Source: Lentisphaerota bacterium
GTDB taxonomy: Bacteria > Verrucomicrobiota > Lentisphaeria > Victivallales > Victivallaceae
NCBI GenBank assembly: GCA_015061815.1
Contig: SUVW01000001.1
Coordinates: forward strand, 186,001 to 250,000
Direction: 5' to 3'
Length of the DNA: 64,000 bases
A program made the position numbers and the translations under genes. The notes beneath the pieces are model-generated. The model worked only from the letters and a program-made list of their open reading frames with translations. It had not been told where the DNA came from and ran no database searches. The first letter of the stretch is position 1, and each line of letters opens with the position of its first letter. Shown here in pieces: positions 32,906 through 42,450 of this stretch.

Positions 32906-34276
32906 ATGGACAAGGAAACTTTATGCAAATCCCTGTCATCGGGAAAAGCAGCGGCGAAACTTGCGGTTCCGCCGCTGAAATTGCGTTGTGCAAAATTACG
33001 GGACTTCCGCAAACGCCTGCTAGCTGCCAAAACCGAAATATACGCGGCACTGGTGGCCGATATCAACCGGGATCAACTGGAAACACTGCTGGCAGAGTTG
33101 AATCCGCTGGTTCAAATCATAAAATTTCTGGAAAAGAATCTTTCCTCATTGAGCCGTCCCCGACGGCTGCCCGGGTCACTGAATACCTTTCCGGCATCGA
33201 CCGTAATGTACCGGGAACCATTCGGAAAAGTTCTGGTGATCTCCACCTGGAACTATCCGCTTTTGCTTTCACTGGAACCGGCTCTGGGGGCATTCGCCGC
33301 CGGGAATCAGGTGGTATTGAAACTCTCTCCGCGTTCACCGCACACCAATGAACTTATAGTCAAATTGCTGAAATCATGTTTCAGTTCCGATGAAATCCTG
33401 ACCGTATGTGATGAATTGACGCTGGATGAGGTGTTGGATTACCGTTATGATTACATTTTCCTTACCGGCAACAGTACAACCGGCAAAACCGTCATGGCCA
33501 AAGCGGCGGCCAATCTTACTCCATGCACAATGGAACTTGGCGGAAAAAATCCCTGTATCGTCGCCGAAGGAGCAAATTTGCGCCTTGCGGCCCGCCGGAT
33601 CGCCTGGGGAAAATTTTTCAATGCCGGTCAATCCTGCGCCGCCCCGGATCATCTGCTGATACAAAAAAGCATAAAAGACAAATTCCTCAATCTCCTTACG
33701 GAAGAGATCCGCAAAATGTACGGACAAAATGTTCCGGGCGGAACATTCACATCCATGCCGGATGCCAAAGCTTATCAGCGGATGATCGGTCTGATCTCTG
33801 AAGGACGGTTGATTTGCGGCGGCGGACGTTATCCGCAGCAATTAGCCATCGAACCGACCGTAATTGACCGGTTGCCGGAAAATTCTCCGCTGTTTCAAGG
33901 TGAAATTTTCGGTCCGGTGCTTCCGGTAAAAGAGTTCGCGACGGAAGAAGAATTGATTTCCACGCTCGCGCTCCTCCCCCGCCCGCTGGCGGCATACTGC
34001 TTTGGCGGTTCGGAAAAAATCAAACTGTTCCTCAAGGAGAGCTTCTCCTGCGGGGCATTGGTTTTCAACGATGTGCTGATCCACTTCTGCAATATGCACA
34101 TCCCTTTCGGCGGAGTCGGTGACAGCGGATTCGGTGCTTATCACGGCGTGCGCACCTTTACGACCTTTACCCATGAAAAACCGGTAATGACCCAGTCAAA
34201 GTGGTTCGATCTGCCGTTCCGTTACCCTCCGTATTCCCGTTTTTTGCGGCGGTTGATAGAATTTTTCACACGGTGA
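32906..34276 (+). CDS. Aldehyde dehydrogenase (class 3-like)
   Basis: A 456-residue NAD(P)-dependent dehydrogenase. ISTWNYPLLLSLEPALGAFAAGN (split here as the Rossmann entry), FLTGNSTTGKTVM, the glutamate motif CTMELGGKNPCIV and the catalytic cysteine in FFNAGQSCAAPD are all present. The C-terminal PFGGVGDSGFGAYHG is typical. Lack of a long N-terminal arm and the overall length place it with the ALDH3 group acting on aliphatic or aromatic aldehydes. Role in this operon, between alr and miaA, is unclear. Confidence 0.92.
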   Translation: MDKETLCKSLSSGKAAAKLAVPPLKLRCAKLRDFRKRLLAAKTEIYAALVADINRDQLETLLAELNPLVQIIKFLEKNLSSLSRPRRLPGSLNTFPASTVMYREPFGKVLVISTWNYPLLLSLEPALGAFAAGNQVVLKLSPRSPHTNELIVKLLKSCFSSDEILTVCDELTLDEVLDYRYDYIFLTGNSTTGKTVMAKAAANLTPCTMELGGKNPCIVAEGANLRLAARRIAWGKFFNAGQSCAAPDHLLIQKSIKDKFLNLLTEEIRKMYGQNVPGGTFTSMPDAKAYQRMIGLISEGRLICGGGRYPQQLAIEPTVIDRLPENSPLFQGEIFGPVLPVKEFATEEELISTLALLPRPLAAYCFGGSEKIKLFLKESFSCGALVFNDVLIHFCNMHIPFGGVGDSGFGAYHGVRTFTTFTHEKPVMTQSKWFDLPFRYPPYSRFLRRLIEFFTR

Positions 34277-34289
34277 GGACAGCCGGAAC

Positions 34290-35198
34290 ATGGACGACCG
34301 GATTTTAGTTATCGCCGGAGCGACAGCTTCCGGGAAAAGTTCACTGGCTTTGAAGGCGGCAGAAACACTTGATGGAGAAATTGTTTCCGTCGATTCAATG
34401 CAGCTTTACCGCGACCTGCCGATCGGCACGGCCCAACCGTCACCGGCAGAAAAAAAAGCTGTCGCCCACCACCTTACCGGGATATATGAATTATCTGAAC
34501 GCTCGGAAGTTTTCCGTTACTGTTCCGAAGCTGATGCCGCGATCGCCGATATCCGCAAACGCGGCAAACGGCCCATCCTCTGCGGCGGAACCGGACTTTA
34601 TCTGAAAGCTCTGCTCTACGGTTTGGATGATCTGCCCGGAAATCGTGAATTGCGGGCGGAACTGGATGCCGAATATGACTCACCGGAAGGTGAAAAAGCT
34701 TTGCATGAACGGATCTCCATTCTCGACCCGGCGGCATTTGAAAAGTGGCACTCTTGCCGCAGACGGTTGATCCGCGCCCTGGAAGTTTTCCTTATCACCG
34801 GCAGATCGATCATCGAATTGCAGCAGGGACAGCGGCAGAAACTGCGTTACAACACAGTTTCTCTGGTCATCGAAAGAGATAGCGATATTATGAAAAAACG
34901 TATCGCCGACCGGGCCGGAAAAATGCTTGATTCCGGATGGATAGAAGAAACCGCTCTGGCCGTCAGCAAAGGATTATTCACCTCCCCGACTGCCCATCAG
35001 GCTCTCGGCTACCGGCAGATATATGAGTTTATCAATGGCCAATATGACCGGAAAACTCTGCTGGAAAAAATCTCTACCGCCACCTGGCAATACGCCCGCC
35101 GCCAACGAACATGGTTCCGTCATCAGCATCCGGAAGCTCAAATCATTGAACCGGATATCGGGCGCATTTTACAGATATTCAAAAAAACTGCCGGATGA
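34290..35198 (+). CDS. miaA: tRNA dimethylallyltransferase
   Basis: A 302-residue enzyme that adds a dimethylallyl group to A37 of tRNAs reading U-starting codons. The P-loop is GATASGKSSL near residue 8; SVDSMQLYRDLPIGTAQP, the GGTGLYLKALLYG segment near 105 and YARRQRTWFRH near 275 are family signatures. It uses the isoprenoid DMAPP, which ispD's pathway supplies. It follows the dehydrogenase gene by 13 bases. Confidence 0.96.
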   Translation: MDDRILVIAGATASGKSSLALKAAETLDGEIVSVDSMQLYRDLPIGTAQPSPAEKKAVAHHLTGIYELSERSEVFRYCSEADAAIADIRKRGKRPILCGGTGLYLKALLYGLDDLPGNRELRAELDAEYDSPEGEKALHERISILDPAAFEKWHSCRRRLIRALEVFLITGRSIIELQQGQRQKLRYNTVSLVIERDSDIMKKRIADRAGKMLDSGWIEETALAVSKGLFTSPTAHQALGYRQIYEFINGQYDRKTLLEKISTATWQYARRQRTWFRHQHPEAQIIEPDIGRILQIFKKTAG

Positions 35199-35256
35199 CC
35201 ATCACCGCAAAATACCGAAAAGGAACAAAATTTTTTAAAAAATTAGACAGCACTAA

Positions 35257-35285
35257 TTGACATTTCTATTGACCGGTTATATATT
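35257..35285 (+). promoter_or_regulatory. Promoter of feoAB
   Basis: TTGACA and TATATT separated by 17 bases, 48 bases before the feoA ATG. The AT-rich sequence around the -10 box could host a Fur-type site, but no clear Fur box is seen. Confidence 0.75.
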
Positions 35286-35332
35286 ATACCGCAGAAAAAG
35301 AATTTTATTCAATCAAGGAGTTGCCTTATAAA

Positions 35333-35602
35333 ATGAAAAACGGGGAAAAAAACACCGGTTGTTCTCTGGCAGAATTACCGATCGGCACCAAAGCTGTGAT
35401 CACAGGATTTTCGCCTTATTCCCGCGAAAAGAAAAAGTTTGCCGATGCCGGATTTGTTCCCGGCAGTGAATTGCAGATCGAAGCTTACGCTCCTTTCGGC
35501 GGCCTGATCCGGGTAAAAGTCATGGAAACCAGTATGGCTCTGCACCGGGATGATGCGAAGTGCATTCTTTTGAAAAATCAGGAGGTAAATGCTCATGCCT
35601 GA
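35333..35602 (+). CDS. feoA: Ferrous iron transport protein A
   Basis: An 89-residue SH3-like protein that assists FeoB. LAELPIGTKAVITGFSP, KKFADAGFVPGSELQIEA and GGLIRVKVMETSMALHRDDAKCI follow the FeoA pattern. AAGGAG lies twelve bases before the ATG; an in-frame TTG four codons upstream abuts that site. Its 3' end overlaps feoB by eight bases. Confidence 0.92.
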   Translation: MKNGEKNTGCSLAELPIGTKAVITGFSPYSREKKKFADAGFVPGSELQIEAYAPFGGLIRVKVMETSMALHRDDAKCILLKNQEVNAHA

Positions 35603-37724
35603 CAAATTCAGAATCGCGCTTGCCGGTAATCCGAATTGCGGAAAAACCTGTATATTCAACATGCTCACCGGTTCACGCCAGCACGTGGGGAATTATCCCG
35701 GCGTGACGGTGGAGAGCAAATCCGGTAATTTCTCCTTGAACGGCAAAGAAATAGAATTGATCGACCTGCCGGGAGTATATTCACTTTCCAGTTCCTCTCC
35801 GGAAGAGGCGGTCGTATTCCGGGAGTTGACCCGCCCGGGAATCGATCTGATCGTCAATGTGATCGACTCCACGATCCCCCAGCGCAGTTTGTATCTGACC
35901 ACCCAGCTGGCAGAATTGCACATCCCGATGCTGTTGGCCTTCAATATGAGCGATGATGCCAGAAAAAAGGGGCTGAAGTTTAACATTGCCAAACTGGAAA
36001 CCTATTTCGGTTCCCCCATCGTCCAGACCATCGGCAACAGTGCATCCGGAGTGAAAGCTCTGAAAGAGAAACTGGCAGAAGAACTTGACCAACTGGCCGA
36101 TCACGGAGTCCCGATGCTCTCTTACGGACAGGATATCGATGAAGCGATCAGCGAAGTGGCCGGAGAAATAGATTCCCTTGAAATCTCTGAATACAGCCAT
36201 ATCCCCTCCCGCTTTTTTGCCATAAAACTGCTGGAAAAAGATACCTGTGTCATGCAGATAGATAAATTCAAACCGGCATGGGAAACGGTCGATGAGCAGA
36301 TCCGTCATCTGGCAGATAAACATGCTATTGAAGCGGATACATTTATGGCAGACCGCCGTTACGCGATGCTGGCCGGAGCATGCAGGGATGCGATATCAAC
36401 GACCAATGAAAAACGGCGGGAAGTTTCAGACAGGATCGATCTGGTGATGACGAACAAATTTCTTGGATTCCCGCTGTTTCTGGCGATAATGTATGCAACG
36501 TTCTGGTTCACTTTTATTTGCGCCGATCCGCTGATGGGGTATATTGAAGAATTTTTCGTCTGGCTGGGCGAAATCACCGGAAATCTCTGGGATCCGGAAG
36601 TCATGCCGTATTTGCGCAGTCTGGTGATCGACGGTATTATTTCCGGTGTAGGCGGAGTAATCGTATTCCTGCCGAATATCCTCTTTCTGTTTTTCGCCAT
36701 TGCAATACTGGAAGAATCCGGCTATATGTCCCGGGCTGCCTTTGTCATGGATGGAGTCATGCGCCGTTTCGGGTTGCAGGGCAAATCTTTCGTCCCGCTG
36801 GTATTGGGCTTCGGCTGTACGGTTCCGGCAATAATGGCCACCAGAACCATTGAATCTGAACGCGACCGCAAAATAACCATTATGGTTCTGCCATTGATGA
36901 GCTGCGGTGCAAGATTGCCGATATATGCGTTGATAATTCCGGCATTTTTTGCCCAGAAGTATCAGGCATTCACCATGTGGATGATCTATCTGATCGGGGT
37001 TCTGGTCGCGCTTATCGGAGCGAGGATCATGAAATCGACATTATTCAAAGGAGATGGGGAGGTCTATCTTATGGAACTGCCCCCCTACCGGATGCCGACG
37101 CTGAAAAGTCTGCTGCTGCACATGTGGGATCGCGGCCGGATGTATCTGCATAAAGCCGGTACGATCATACTGCTGACCAGTATAATCCTCTATATCTGCA
37201 ACACCTATCCGGAAAAAAAGGAATTTTCCAGAGATTATGATACCCTGATCGAAGAAGCTGCTCAAAATGATGAAATCATATCCTCTCTGGAAAATGCGCA
37301 GCACGCTGAAGCAATGGAATATACCGTTTCCGGCAGAGTCGGCAAAGCCCTTGAACCATTATTCAAACCGATCGGTTTTGATTGGAAGATCACCACTGCC
37401 ACCATCGGAGCTTTGGCGGCCAAAGAGGTTTTTGTGGCCCAGATGGGAATCCTTTACAGTGAAGGCGAAACGGATGAAGAATCCGAAGGCTTGCGGGCCA
37501 AACTGGTCAAAAATTACACCCCGCTGCAAGCATTCTGCATCATGCTCTTTTGCCTGCTCTCGATCCCGTGTCTGGCGACACTGGCCATTATCAAACGGGA
37601 ATTGAACTCATGGAAAATGGCCGTGATCGAAGCCGGAGGCCTCTTCGCGCTGGCTTATATCATGACCTTTATCGTCTATCAGGCCGGTACTCTGCTTAAA
37701 ATCGGCACCACTCTGATAAATTAA
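35595..37724 (+). CDS. feoB: Ferrous iron transporter FeoB
   Basis: A 709-residue Fe(II) transporter. The N-terminal G domain has G1 ALAGNPNCGKTCIFN, the switch region VGNYPGVTVE, G3 DLPGVYSL, and NMSD as the G4 equivalent. The membrane part carries the two Gate motifs, with FVPLVLGFGCTVPAIMATRT containing the conserved cysteine, and about eight to ten helices. GGAGG lies ten bases before the ATG at 35595; another ATG two codons earlier is possible. A terminator follows. FeoAB import suggests an anoxic habitat. Confidence 0.96.
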   Translation: MPDKFRIALAGNPNCGKTCIFNMLTGSRQHVGNYPGVTVESKSGNFSLNGKEIELIDLPGVYSLSSSSPEEAVVFRELTRPGIDLIVNVIDSTIPQRSLYLTTQLAELHIPMLLAFNMSDDARKKGLKFNIAKLETYFGSPIVQTIGNSASGVKALKEKLAEELDQLADHGVPMLSYGQDIDEAISEVAGEIDSLEISEYSHIPSRFFAIKLLEKDTCVMQIDKFKPAWETVDEQIRHLADKHAIEADTFMADRRYAMLAGACRDAISTTNEKRREVSDRIDLVMTNKFLGFPLFLAIMYATFWFTFICADPLMGYIEEFFVWLGEITGNLWDPEVMPYLRSLVIDGIISGVGGVIVFLPNILFLFFAIAILEESGYMSRAAFVMDGVMRRFGLQGKSFVPLVLGFGCTVPAIMATRTIESERDRKITIMVLPLMSCGARLPIYALIIPAFFAQKYQAFTMWMIYLIGVLVALIGARIMKSTLFKGDGEVYLMELPPYRMPTLKSLLLHMWDRGRMYLHKAGTIILLTSIILYICNTYPEKKEFSRDYDTLIEEAAQNDEIISSLENAQHAEAMEYTVSGRVGKALEPLFKPIGFDWKITTATIGALAAKEVFVAQMGILYSEGETDEESEGLRAKLVKNYTPLQAFCIMLFCLLSIPCLATLAIIKRELNSWKMAVIEAGGLFALAYIMTFIVYQAGTLLKIGTTLIN

Positions 37725-37742
37725 GCCTTCTTTCCCCTTTGT

Positions 37743-37779
37743 CCTCCGCACCCCGGCAATGGTGCGGGGGGCTTTTTTT
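37743..37779 (+). terminator. Intrinsic terminator of feoAB
   Basis: CCGCACC (37746-37752) pairs with GGTGCGG (37761-37767), flanked by further C/G pairs and followed by a seven-base T-run. Confidence 0.8.
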
Positions 37780-37788
37780 CAGTTCAGC

Positions 37789-40179
37789 TCAATGCAGAAA
37801 CGAATTGGCGGCATTGACCGCATCCATCGGGTCTGCGGCATAAACTGCGCCGATGGAGTCGGCAAATTCTTTATCCACCACTGCTCCGCCGACAATGAAA
37901 TGAAGATGATCCAACTTCCGCTGTCCGGCCAGAAGCGTGACCTCACGCATCGCCCCCATCGTAGTAGTCATCAACGCCGACAGGCCGATCAATGAAACAC
38001 CTTCTTTTTCAGCGGTATCCAAAATCACTTCCGCCGGAACATCTTTGCCCAGATCGATAACTTCAAAACCGTAATTGCGCAAAACAGCGGCAACTATATT
38101 TTTCCCGATATCATGGATATCCCCTTTGACAGTGGCAATGATAAATTTCGGTTTAGCTTCCGCAGCGGCATCACCGCTGTTCAACATCGGTTCAAGGTAA
38201 GCAGATGCGGCACTCATCGCTTCAGCACCGGCAATAAGCTGCGGCAGAAAAAACGTTTTCTGCTCATAACGTCTGCCGACCTCTTTGACCGCCGGAATAA
38301 GAACGGTATTGAGCATATCCTGCGGCGTGATACCGGATTGCAAAGCGGTCTTCACCATTTCCACAACGCGGCCGGATTCTCCACGCAAAACAGCCTCCTT
38401 GACCGCATCAGCCGGAGAAAGAGAGAGATTTTGCACCGGCATTCCGCTATTTCCGTCAGCGGCCGCCAGATAAGCACTCATATTATCATCCCGTTCATAG
38501 AGAGCATCTCCGGCATAAACCATTGCCATAAGTTCCGAAAAAAGCGGATTGGCGATGGCAGCCGACAGTCCCCGTCCCATCGCCATTCCCAGAAAAGTCC
38601 GGTTGAGCAGAGCGCGGTCAGGCAGTCCGAAACTGACATTGGATAAACCGCAAACCGTATTCAGCTGCCGGGAGGAACAGAGCGAAATAAGTTCCAATGC
38701 GGTTTTTGCCGCCTGCGGTTCAGAAGCGACCGCCATGATCAGAGCATCCACACAAATATCAGCGGTATCATATCCGTAATTTGCTGCAGCGGCAATGATT
38801 TTATCCACAACTTCCATACGGCCGGCGGCAGTTGCCGGTATCCCGGCATCGGTCAGCGGCAGAATGACGAGCATCGCGCCGTATCTGGCGGCGATCGGCA
38901 GGATCTTTTCCAACCGGTCCTTTTCTGCAGAAATACTGTTGAATAACGCCCGTCCGGGATAAAGGCGCAGAGCAGCCTCGACCGCTTCCGGGTCGGTTGA
39001 ATCAATGCACAGCGGCAAAGATGTGCTTTTTGCCAGTAACGCGGTGGCACGGCGCATCATTTGAGCTTCATTGATTCCGGATAACCCCATATTCACATCC
39101 AGAATATGCGCTCCGGCATTGCTCTGCTGAATGGCAAAATCAGACACCATATCCAGAATACCGTCACGCAGCTGCGCCTGAAAGGCCTTTTTACCGGTGG
39201 GGTTGATCCTTTCGCCGATAACGGTAAACTTTCCGCCGATCTGCCGGATACCGGAAGCCGATGATACCACTGCGGAAATAACCGGAGATTTTTCCGGACG
39301 GATACATTTTTTCACCTGCCGGGAAAGAGCTGCAATATGTTCCGGAGTCGTACCGCAGCAACCACCCAGCAGCGATGCTCCGGCGGAAATCAAAGTTCCG
39401 GCACATCCGGAAAATTGTTCAGGTGACATTGAAAAAACCGTTCTGCCGTCGACCAGACGCGGCAAACCGGCATTGGGCTTGGCCACCAGAGGAATTTTGG
39501 CATAAGGCCGCATGGAAGCAATGATTCCGGCCATCTCTTCCGGACCGGTGGAACAATTGCAGCCGAAAGCATCCGCCCCGAGAGATTGCAAAGCGATCAA
39601 TGCGGCTTCCGGAGTGTTCCCGGTCAGAGTGCGCCGGGAGGCATCAAAGGTCATCGTCACGATCACCGGCAGTTCCGGAGCAGCTTCCCTGACACCGATA
39701 AGAGCCGCCCGGGCCTCCTGCAGATCCATCATCGTTTCGATGACAAAACCATCGACTCCCCCGGCGGCCAAAGCTGCGGCACTCTCTTTGAAAATGGCGA
39801 CAGCTTCCTCAAAAGGCAGATCCCCGAATGGTTCAACAAACCGCCCGGTAGGAGCGATATCCCCGAAAACCCAAGCCCGGCCGGATGCATTTTTCACCGT
39901 GACCGAAGCCAGAGAGGAGACGATTTCCGCCACGCGGGGAGCCAAACCGAATTCAGCAAGTTTGCAGCGGTTGCCGCCGAATGTGGGAGCATATACGATA
40001 TTGCTGCCGGCGGAAATATAAGAATCGTGGATGTCGCAGATAACTTCCGGATGTTCAAAGACCCACAACTCCGGACACACTCCGCCGGGCATACCGCGTT
40101 TGAGCAATTCAGTGCCGGTAGCTCCGTCAAGGACAAGGAAACCGGCTTCGCAATATTTCTTAAATTCTTTTCTGGTCAT
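37789..40179 (-). CDS. metH: Cobalamin-dependent methionine synthase lacking the reactivation domain
   Basis: A 796-residue three-domain enzyme. The homocysteine methyltransferase domain (1-290) has the zinc cysteines in FGCNCSTGPEEM and GGCCGTTPEH. The pterin-binding domain begins at FTVIGERINPTGKKAF. The cobalamin part has a cap region and VKGDIHDIGKNIVAAVL with the B12-ligating histidine, then GLSALMTTTM. It stops there, so the SAM-binding reactivation domain of E. coli MetH is missing; a separate gene directly upstream supplies a related domain. It makes methionine from homocysteine and methyl-THF. Confidence 0.93.
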   Translation of the reverse strand: MTRKEFKKYCEAGFLVLDGATGTELLKRGMPGGVCPELWVFEHPEVICDIHDSYISAGSNIVYAPTFGGNRCKLAEFGLAPRVAEIVSSLASVTVKNASGRAWVFGDIAPTGRFVEPFGDLPFEEAVAIFKESAAALAAGGVDGFVIETMMDLQEARAALIGVREAAPELPVIVTMTFDASRRTLTGNTPEAALIALQSLGADAFGCNCSTGPEEMAGIIASMRPYAKIPLVAKPNAGLPRLVDGRTVFSMSPEQFSGCAGTLISAGASLLGGCCGTTPEHIAALSRQVKKCIRPEKSPVISAVVSSASGIRQIGGKFTVIGERINPTGKKAFQAQLRDGILDMVSDFAIQQSNAGAHILDVNMGLSGINEAQMMRRATALLAKSTSLPLCIDSTDPEAVEAALRLYPGRALFNSISAEKDRLEKILPIAARYGAMLVILPLTDAGIPATAAGRMEVVDKIIAAAANYGYDTADICVDALIMAVASEPQAAKTALELISLCSSRQLNTVCGLSNVSFGLPDRALLNRTFLGMAMGRGLSAAIANPLFSELMAMVYAGDALYERDDNMSAYLAAADGNSGMPVQNLSLSPADAVKEAVLRGESGRVVEMVKTALQSGITPQDMLNTVLIPAVKEVGRRYEQKTFFLPQLIAGAEAMSAASAYLEPMLNSGDAAAEAKPKFIIATVKGDIHDIGKNIVAAVLRNYGFEVIDLGKDVPAEVILDTAEKEGVSLIGLSALMTTTMGAMREVTLLAGQRKLDHLHFIVGGAVVDKEFADSIGAVYAADPMDAVNAANSFLH

Positions 40180-40182
40180 AAT

Positions 40183-40779
40183 TCACCTCACTCCGGCGAA
40201 AGCAGTAACTGACTTTTCCGGTATCATAAAAAATTTATCATTCAAAATAATATTCAGCTCTTCAAGATGCAGAGATGAGAAGCAAAATCTCTGCAGATCC
40301 AGCGGCATATCTCCATATCCGGGAGAAAATCTGCGTTCCGCCAGAAAGAGATTCCGCCGCCGCAACTCTCCGGCGGCGAGAGATTGCACCATATCCATCG
40401 CCGCATCGGCGCACTCTCCGGCAACAGCATCGTAAATCGCGCGTTCCGACACCATCTCCAGAGAATCCCGTGCCTCCGTAACCTCTTTACCGACAGTTAC
40501 CGCCGCACACCAGAGAAAGGATATATCACCGTTTCTACCGGCGAAATCCCCGCCGGGGATGAAAGTACCATCACTTAAAATCATACCGCAGCCGGTCACT
40601 GAACTCACCGGAAAGATCTGCCATCTTCCCCGGGGACGGCACAATTCGAAAGCCCGCATGGCACTTTTCCGGAAACGGCAGAGGAACTGCTCATCCATCC
40701 GGTTTTTAAAAATATTCCCCCCAAGCCGGAGAAAAATCTCTTTTTCAGGGAAGGGTACAGCAAGTCCGGAATAATCCAT
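40183..40779 (-). CDS. Methionine synthase activation-domain-like protein
   Basis: A 198-residue protein resembling the C-terminal SAM-binding reactivation domain of MetH. Segments that fit are DAVAGECADAAMDMVQSLA and AERRFSPGYGDMPLDLQRFCFSSL, where the RxSPGYGD stretch corresponds to the RxSPGYP-type motif. Four bases separate it from metH. It likely re-methylates oxidised cob(II)alamin on the truncated MetH. The ATG at 40779 overlaps the upstream stop by one base (TGATG) and has GGAGG upstream; a GTG one codon earlier is possible. Confidence 0.8.
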   Translation of the reverse strand: MDYSGLAVPFPEKEIFLRLGGNIFKNRMDEQFLCRFRKSAMRAFELCRPRGRWQIFPVSSVTGCGMILSDGTFIPGGDFAGRNGDISFLWCAAVTVGKEVTEARDSLEMVSERAIYDAVAGECADAAMDMVQSLAAGELRRRNLFLAERRFSPGYGDMPLDLQRFCFSSLHLEELNIILNDKFFMIPEKSVTAFAGVR

Positions 40780-41483
40780 CACGCCTCCTTCTCCCCGGTA
40801 AGCAAAGCAACTTCATGCTCACTTAAATCCCGGAATTTTCCCGGCGGCAATGTCCCCAGCGCGATATCCCCGATCTTAACTCTTTTCAGCCGGATGGTCG
40901 TTGCACCGCAAGCAGCGGTAAGCCGCCGTATCTCCCGTTTTTTCCCCTCGTTGAGGATAACTTCATAACATTGCCGGCCGATCTCCCGCGCCGACTGCAC
41001 TTTAAGCAATTCGCCGTCATCCATGATCCCGGAATGCATCCGGAGCAGATTGGCCGGAGCAAGCGGTGAATCAGTAGTCACCTGATAGGTTTTCAATATC
41101 CCGTAACGCGGATGGGTAAGACGGTTGATAAAGGCTCCGTCATTGGAAAAAATAATGGCACCTTCACTGTCTTTATCCAGCCGTCCGGCTGAAACCAGCC
41201 TTTGCGGGATCTGTTTCAGCAGATCAAGAGCCAGTTTATCAGCATGCCGGTCCGCACTGCTGCACACATATCCACGAGGTTTGTGAAGCAAAATATAACG
41301 GTATCCGGTTTCCGGAACGACAATGGTATCATCCAGCATGACCCGGTCATCCGCAGCGATCCGGCGGGCGGGATTGAGTTCCGCAGAACCGTTGACTGAA
41401 ACCCGTCCGTCACGGATAAATTTTTCCGCCTGCCGCCGGGAAGATATTCCGGATGAAGCGATAAATTTCACCAGATTGACCAT
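40779..41483 (-). CDS. rRNA pseudouridine synthase (RsuA/RluB family)
   Basis: A 234-residue enzyme with an N-terminal S4 RNA-binding domain (FIASSGISSRRQAEKFIRDGRVSVNG) and a catalytic domain with the aspartate in VSAGRLDKDSEGAIIFSNDG, plus LNEGKKREIRRLTAA. This is the RsuA/RluB/RluE/RluF branch; the exact rRNA site cannot be told. AGGAA precedes the ATG. It heads a three-gene unit with the MetH activation protein and metH. Confidence 0.92.
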   Translation of the reverse strand: MVNLVKFIASSGISSRRQAEKFIRDGRVSVNGSAELNPARRIAADDRVMLDDTIVVPETGYRYILLHKPRGYVCSSADRHADKLALDLLKQIPQRLVSAGRLDKDSEGAIIFSNDGAFINRLTHPRYGILKTYQVTTDSPLAPANLLRMHSGIMDDGELLKVQSAREIGRQCYEVILNEGKKREIRRLTAACGATTIRLKRVKIGDIALGTLPPGKFRDLSEHEVALLTGEKEA

Positions 41484-41675
41484 TTTGCCGTTTCCTGTAA
41501 AACTGTTACTGTTCCAAATTTTTTGGATATCACGTATCGGATGTTTTCATTGTATTTTTTAAGGCAATTTCAAGAGTCCTCAAAAATTTTTGAATTACTT
41601 TTGCAATTACCTCTTTTTATCAAAACAACAACTGCCGCAAATATAAAATAACACCATTAAAGGTTTCATGCAAGT

Positions 41676-41703
41676 TTGCATTGTCATAAAGAGGTGGTAT
41701 ATT
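41676..41703 (+). promoter_or_regulatory. Promoter of rsmI
   Basis: TTGCAT and TATATT with a 16-base spacer, about 31 bases before the ATG at 41734. The rest of the 250-base gap back to 41484 is AT-rich with no gene seen. Confidence 0.55.
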
Positions 41704-41733
41704 ATGGTTATTGGAGTTCAGGAAAGGATAGTT

Positions 41734-42417
41734 ATGGACGGAAAACTGTATTTAGTCAGTACGCCGATAGGCAATTTGGAAGATATCACTTTGCGGGCAT
41801 TGCGGATACTGCAGGAAGTGGATTTGATCGCCGCCGAAGATACCCGGCACACCCGGCAGTTGTTGAGCCACTTTGACATCCACGCCAAACTGGAGAGCTG
41901 CCATGCATTCAATGAACATGACAAAGTGGAAAATTTGATAAATTTTGTCCGTAACGGCGGAAAGCTGGCTCTGGTTTCCGATGCCGGGACCCCATCGGTG
42001 GCGGACCCCGGTTTTCTGCTGGTCCGAACCGCACTGGAAGCCGGAATAGAACCGGTGGTGATCCCCGGAGTTTCGGCATTGACCTTTTCAGTAACGGCGT
42101 CGGGATTGCCGGTGGATAAATTTGCGTTCTGGGGGTTTGCTCCGGTCAAGCCGGGAAAAAAAGAGAAATTTCTGAAAAAGATATTGAATGATGACCGTAC
42201 CGGATTTTTCTTTGAATCACCATTCAGGATAAGTAAAACATTGCAGGAATTATCCGTGCTTTCACCGGATTCCAGTGTCGCTGTGATCCGGGAGGCCACC
42301 AAAATCCATGAAGAGATTTTGCGGGGGAAGGCACACGAACTGGCGGAGTTGAAAAAGGAGTGGAAAGGCGAAATAGTTGTCGGCATCCATCCCGCCGGAA
42401 CAGTTGATGAGGAATAA
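41734..42417 (+). CDS. rsmI: 16S rRNA (cytidine-1402-2'-O)-methyltransferase
   Basis: A 227-residue SAM-dependent enzyme that methylates C1402 of 16S rRNA at the decoding centre. YLVSTPIGNLEDITLRALRIL at the start, AAEDTRHTRQLLSHF, LVSDAGTPSVADPGF and IPGVSALTFSVTASGLP are all textbook RsmI motifs. AAAGGA is placed five bases before this ATG; the frame is open 22 codons further but without family sequence. It is slightly short at the C-terminus (family about 280), lacking the usual final domain. Confidence 0.95.
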   Translation: MDGKLYLVSTPIGNLEDITLRALRILQEVDLIAAEDTRHTRQLLSHFDIHAKLESCHAFNEHDKVENLINFVRNGGKLALVSDAGTPSVADPGFLLVRTALEAGIEPVVIPGVSALTFSVTASGLPVDKFAFWGFAPVKPGKKEKFLKKILNDDRTGFFFESPFRISKTLQELSVLSPDSSVAVIREATKIHEEILRGKAHELAELKKEWKGEIVVGIHPAGTVDEE

Positions 42418-42450
42418 AAACCCATGCTGCCCATAATGCGGGCAAAAAAA

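Noticed and set aside
42424-42450. Intrinsic terminator after rsmI (GCCC..GGGC followed by eight A)
   Set aside because: The A-run lies on the plus strand after the stem, so no U-tract would form in the rsmI transcript; on the other strand the T-run precedes the stem.
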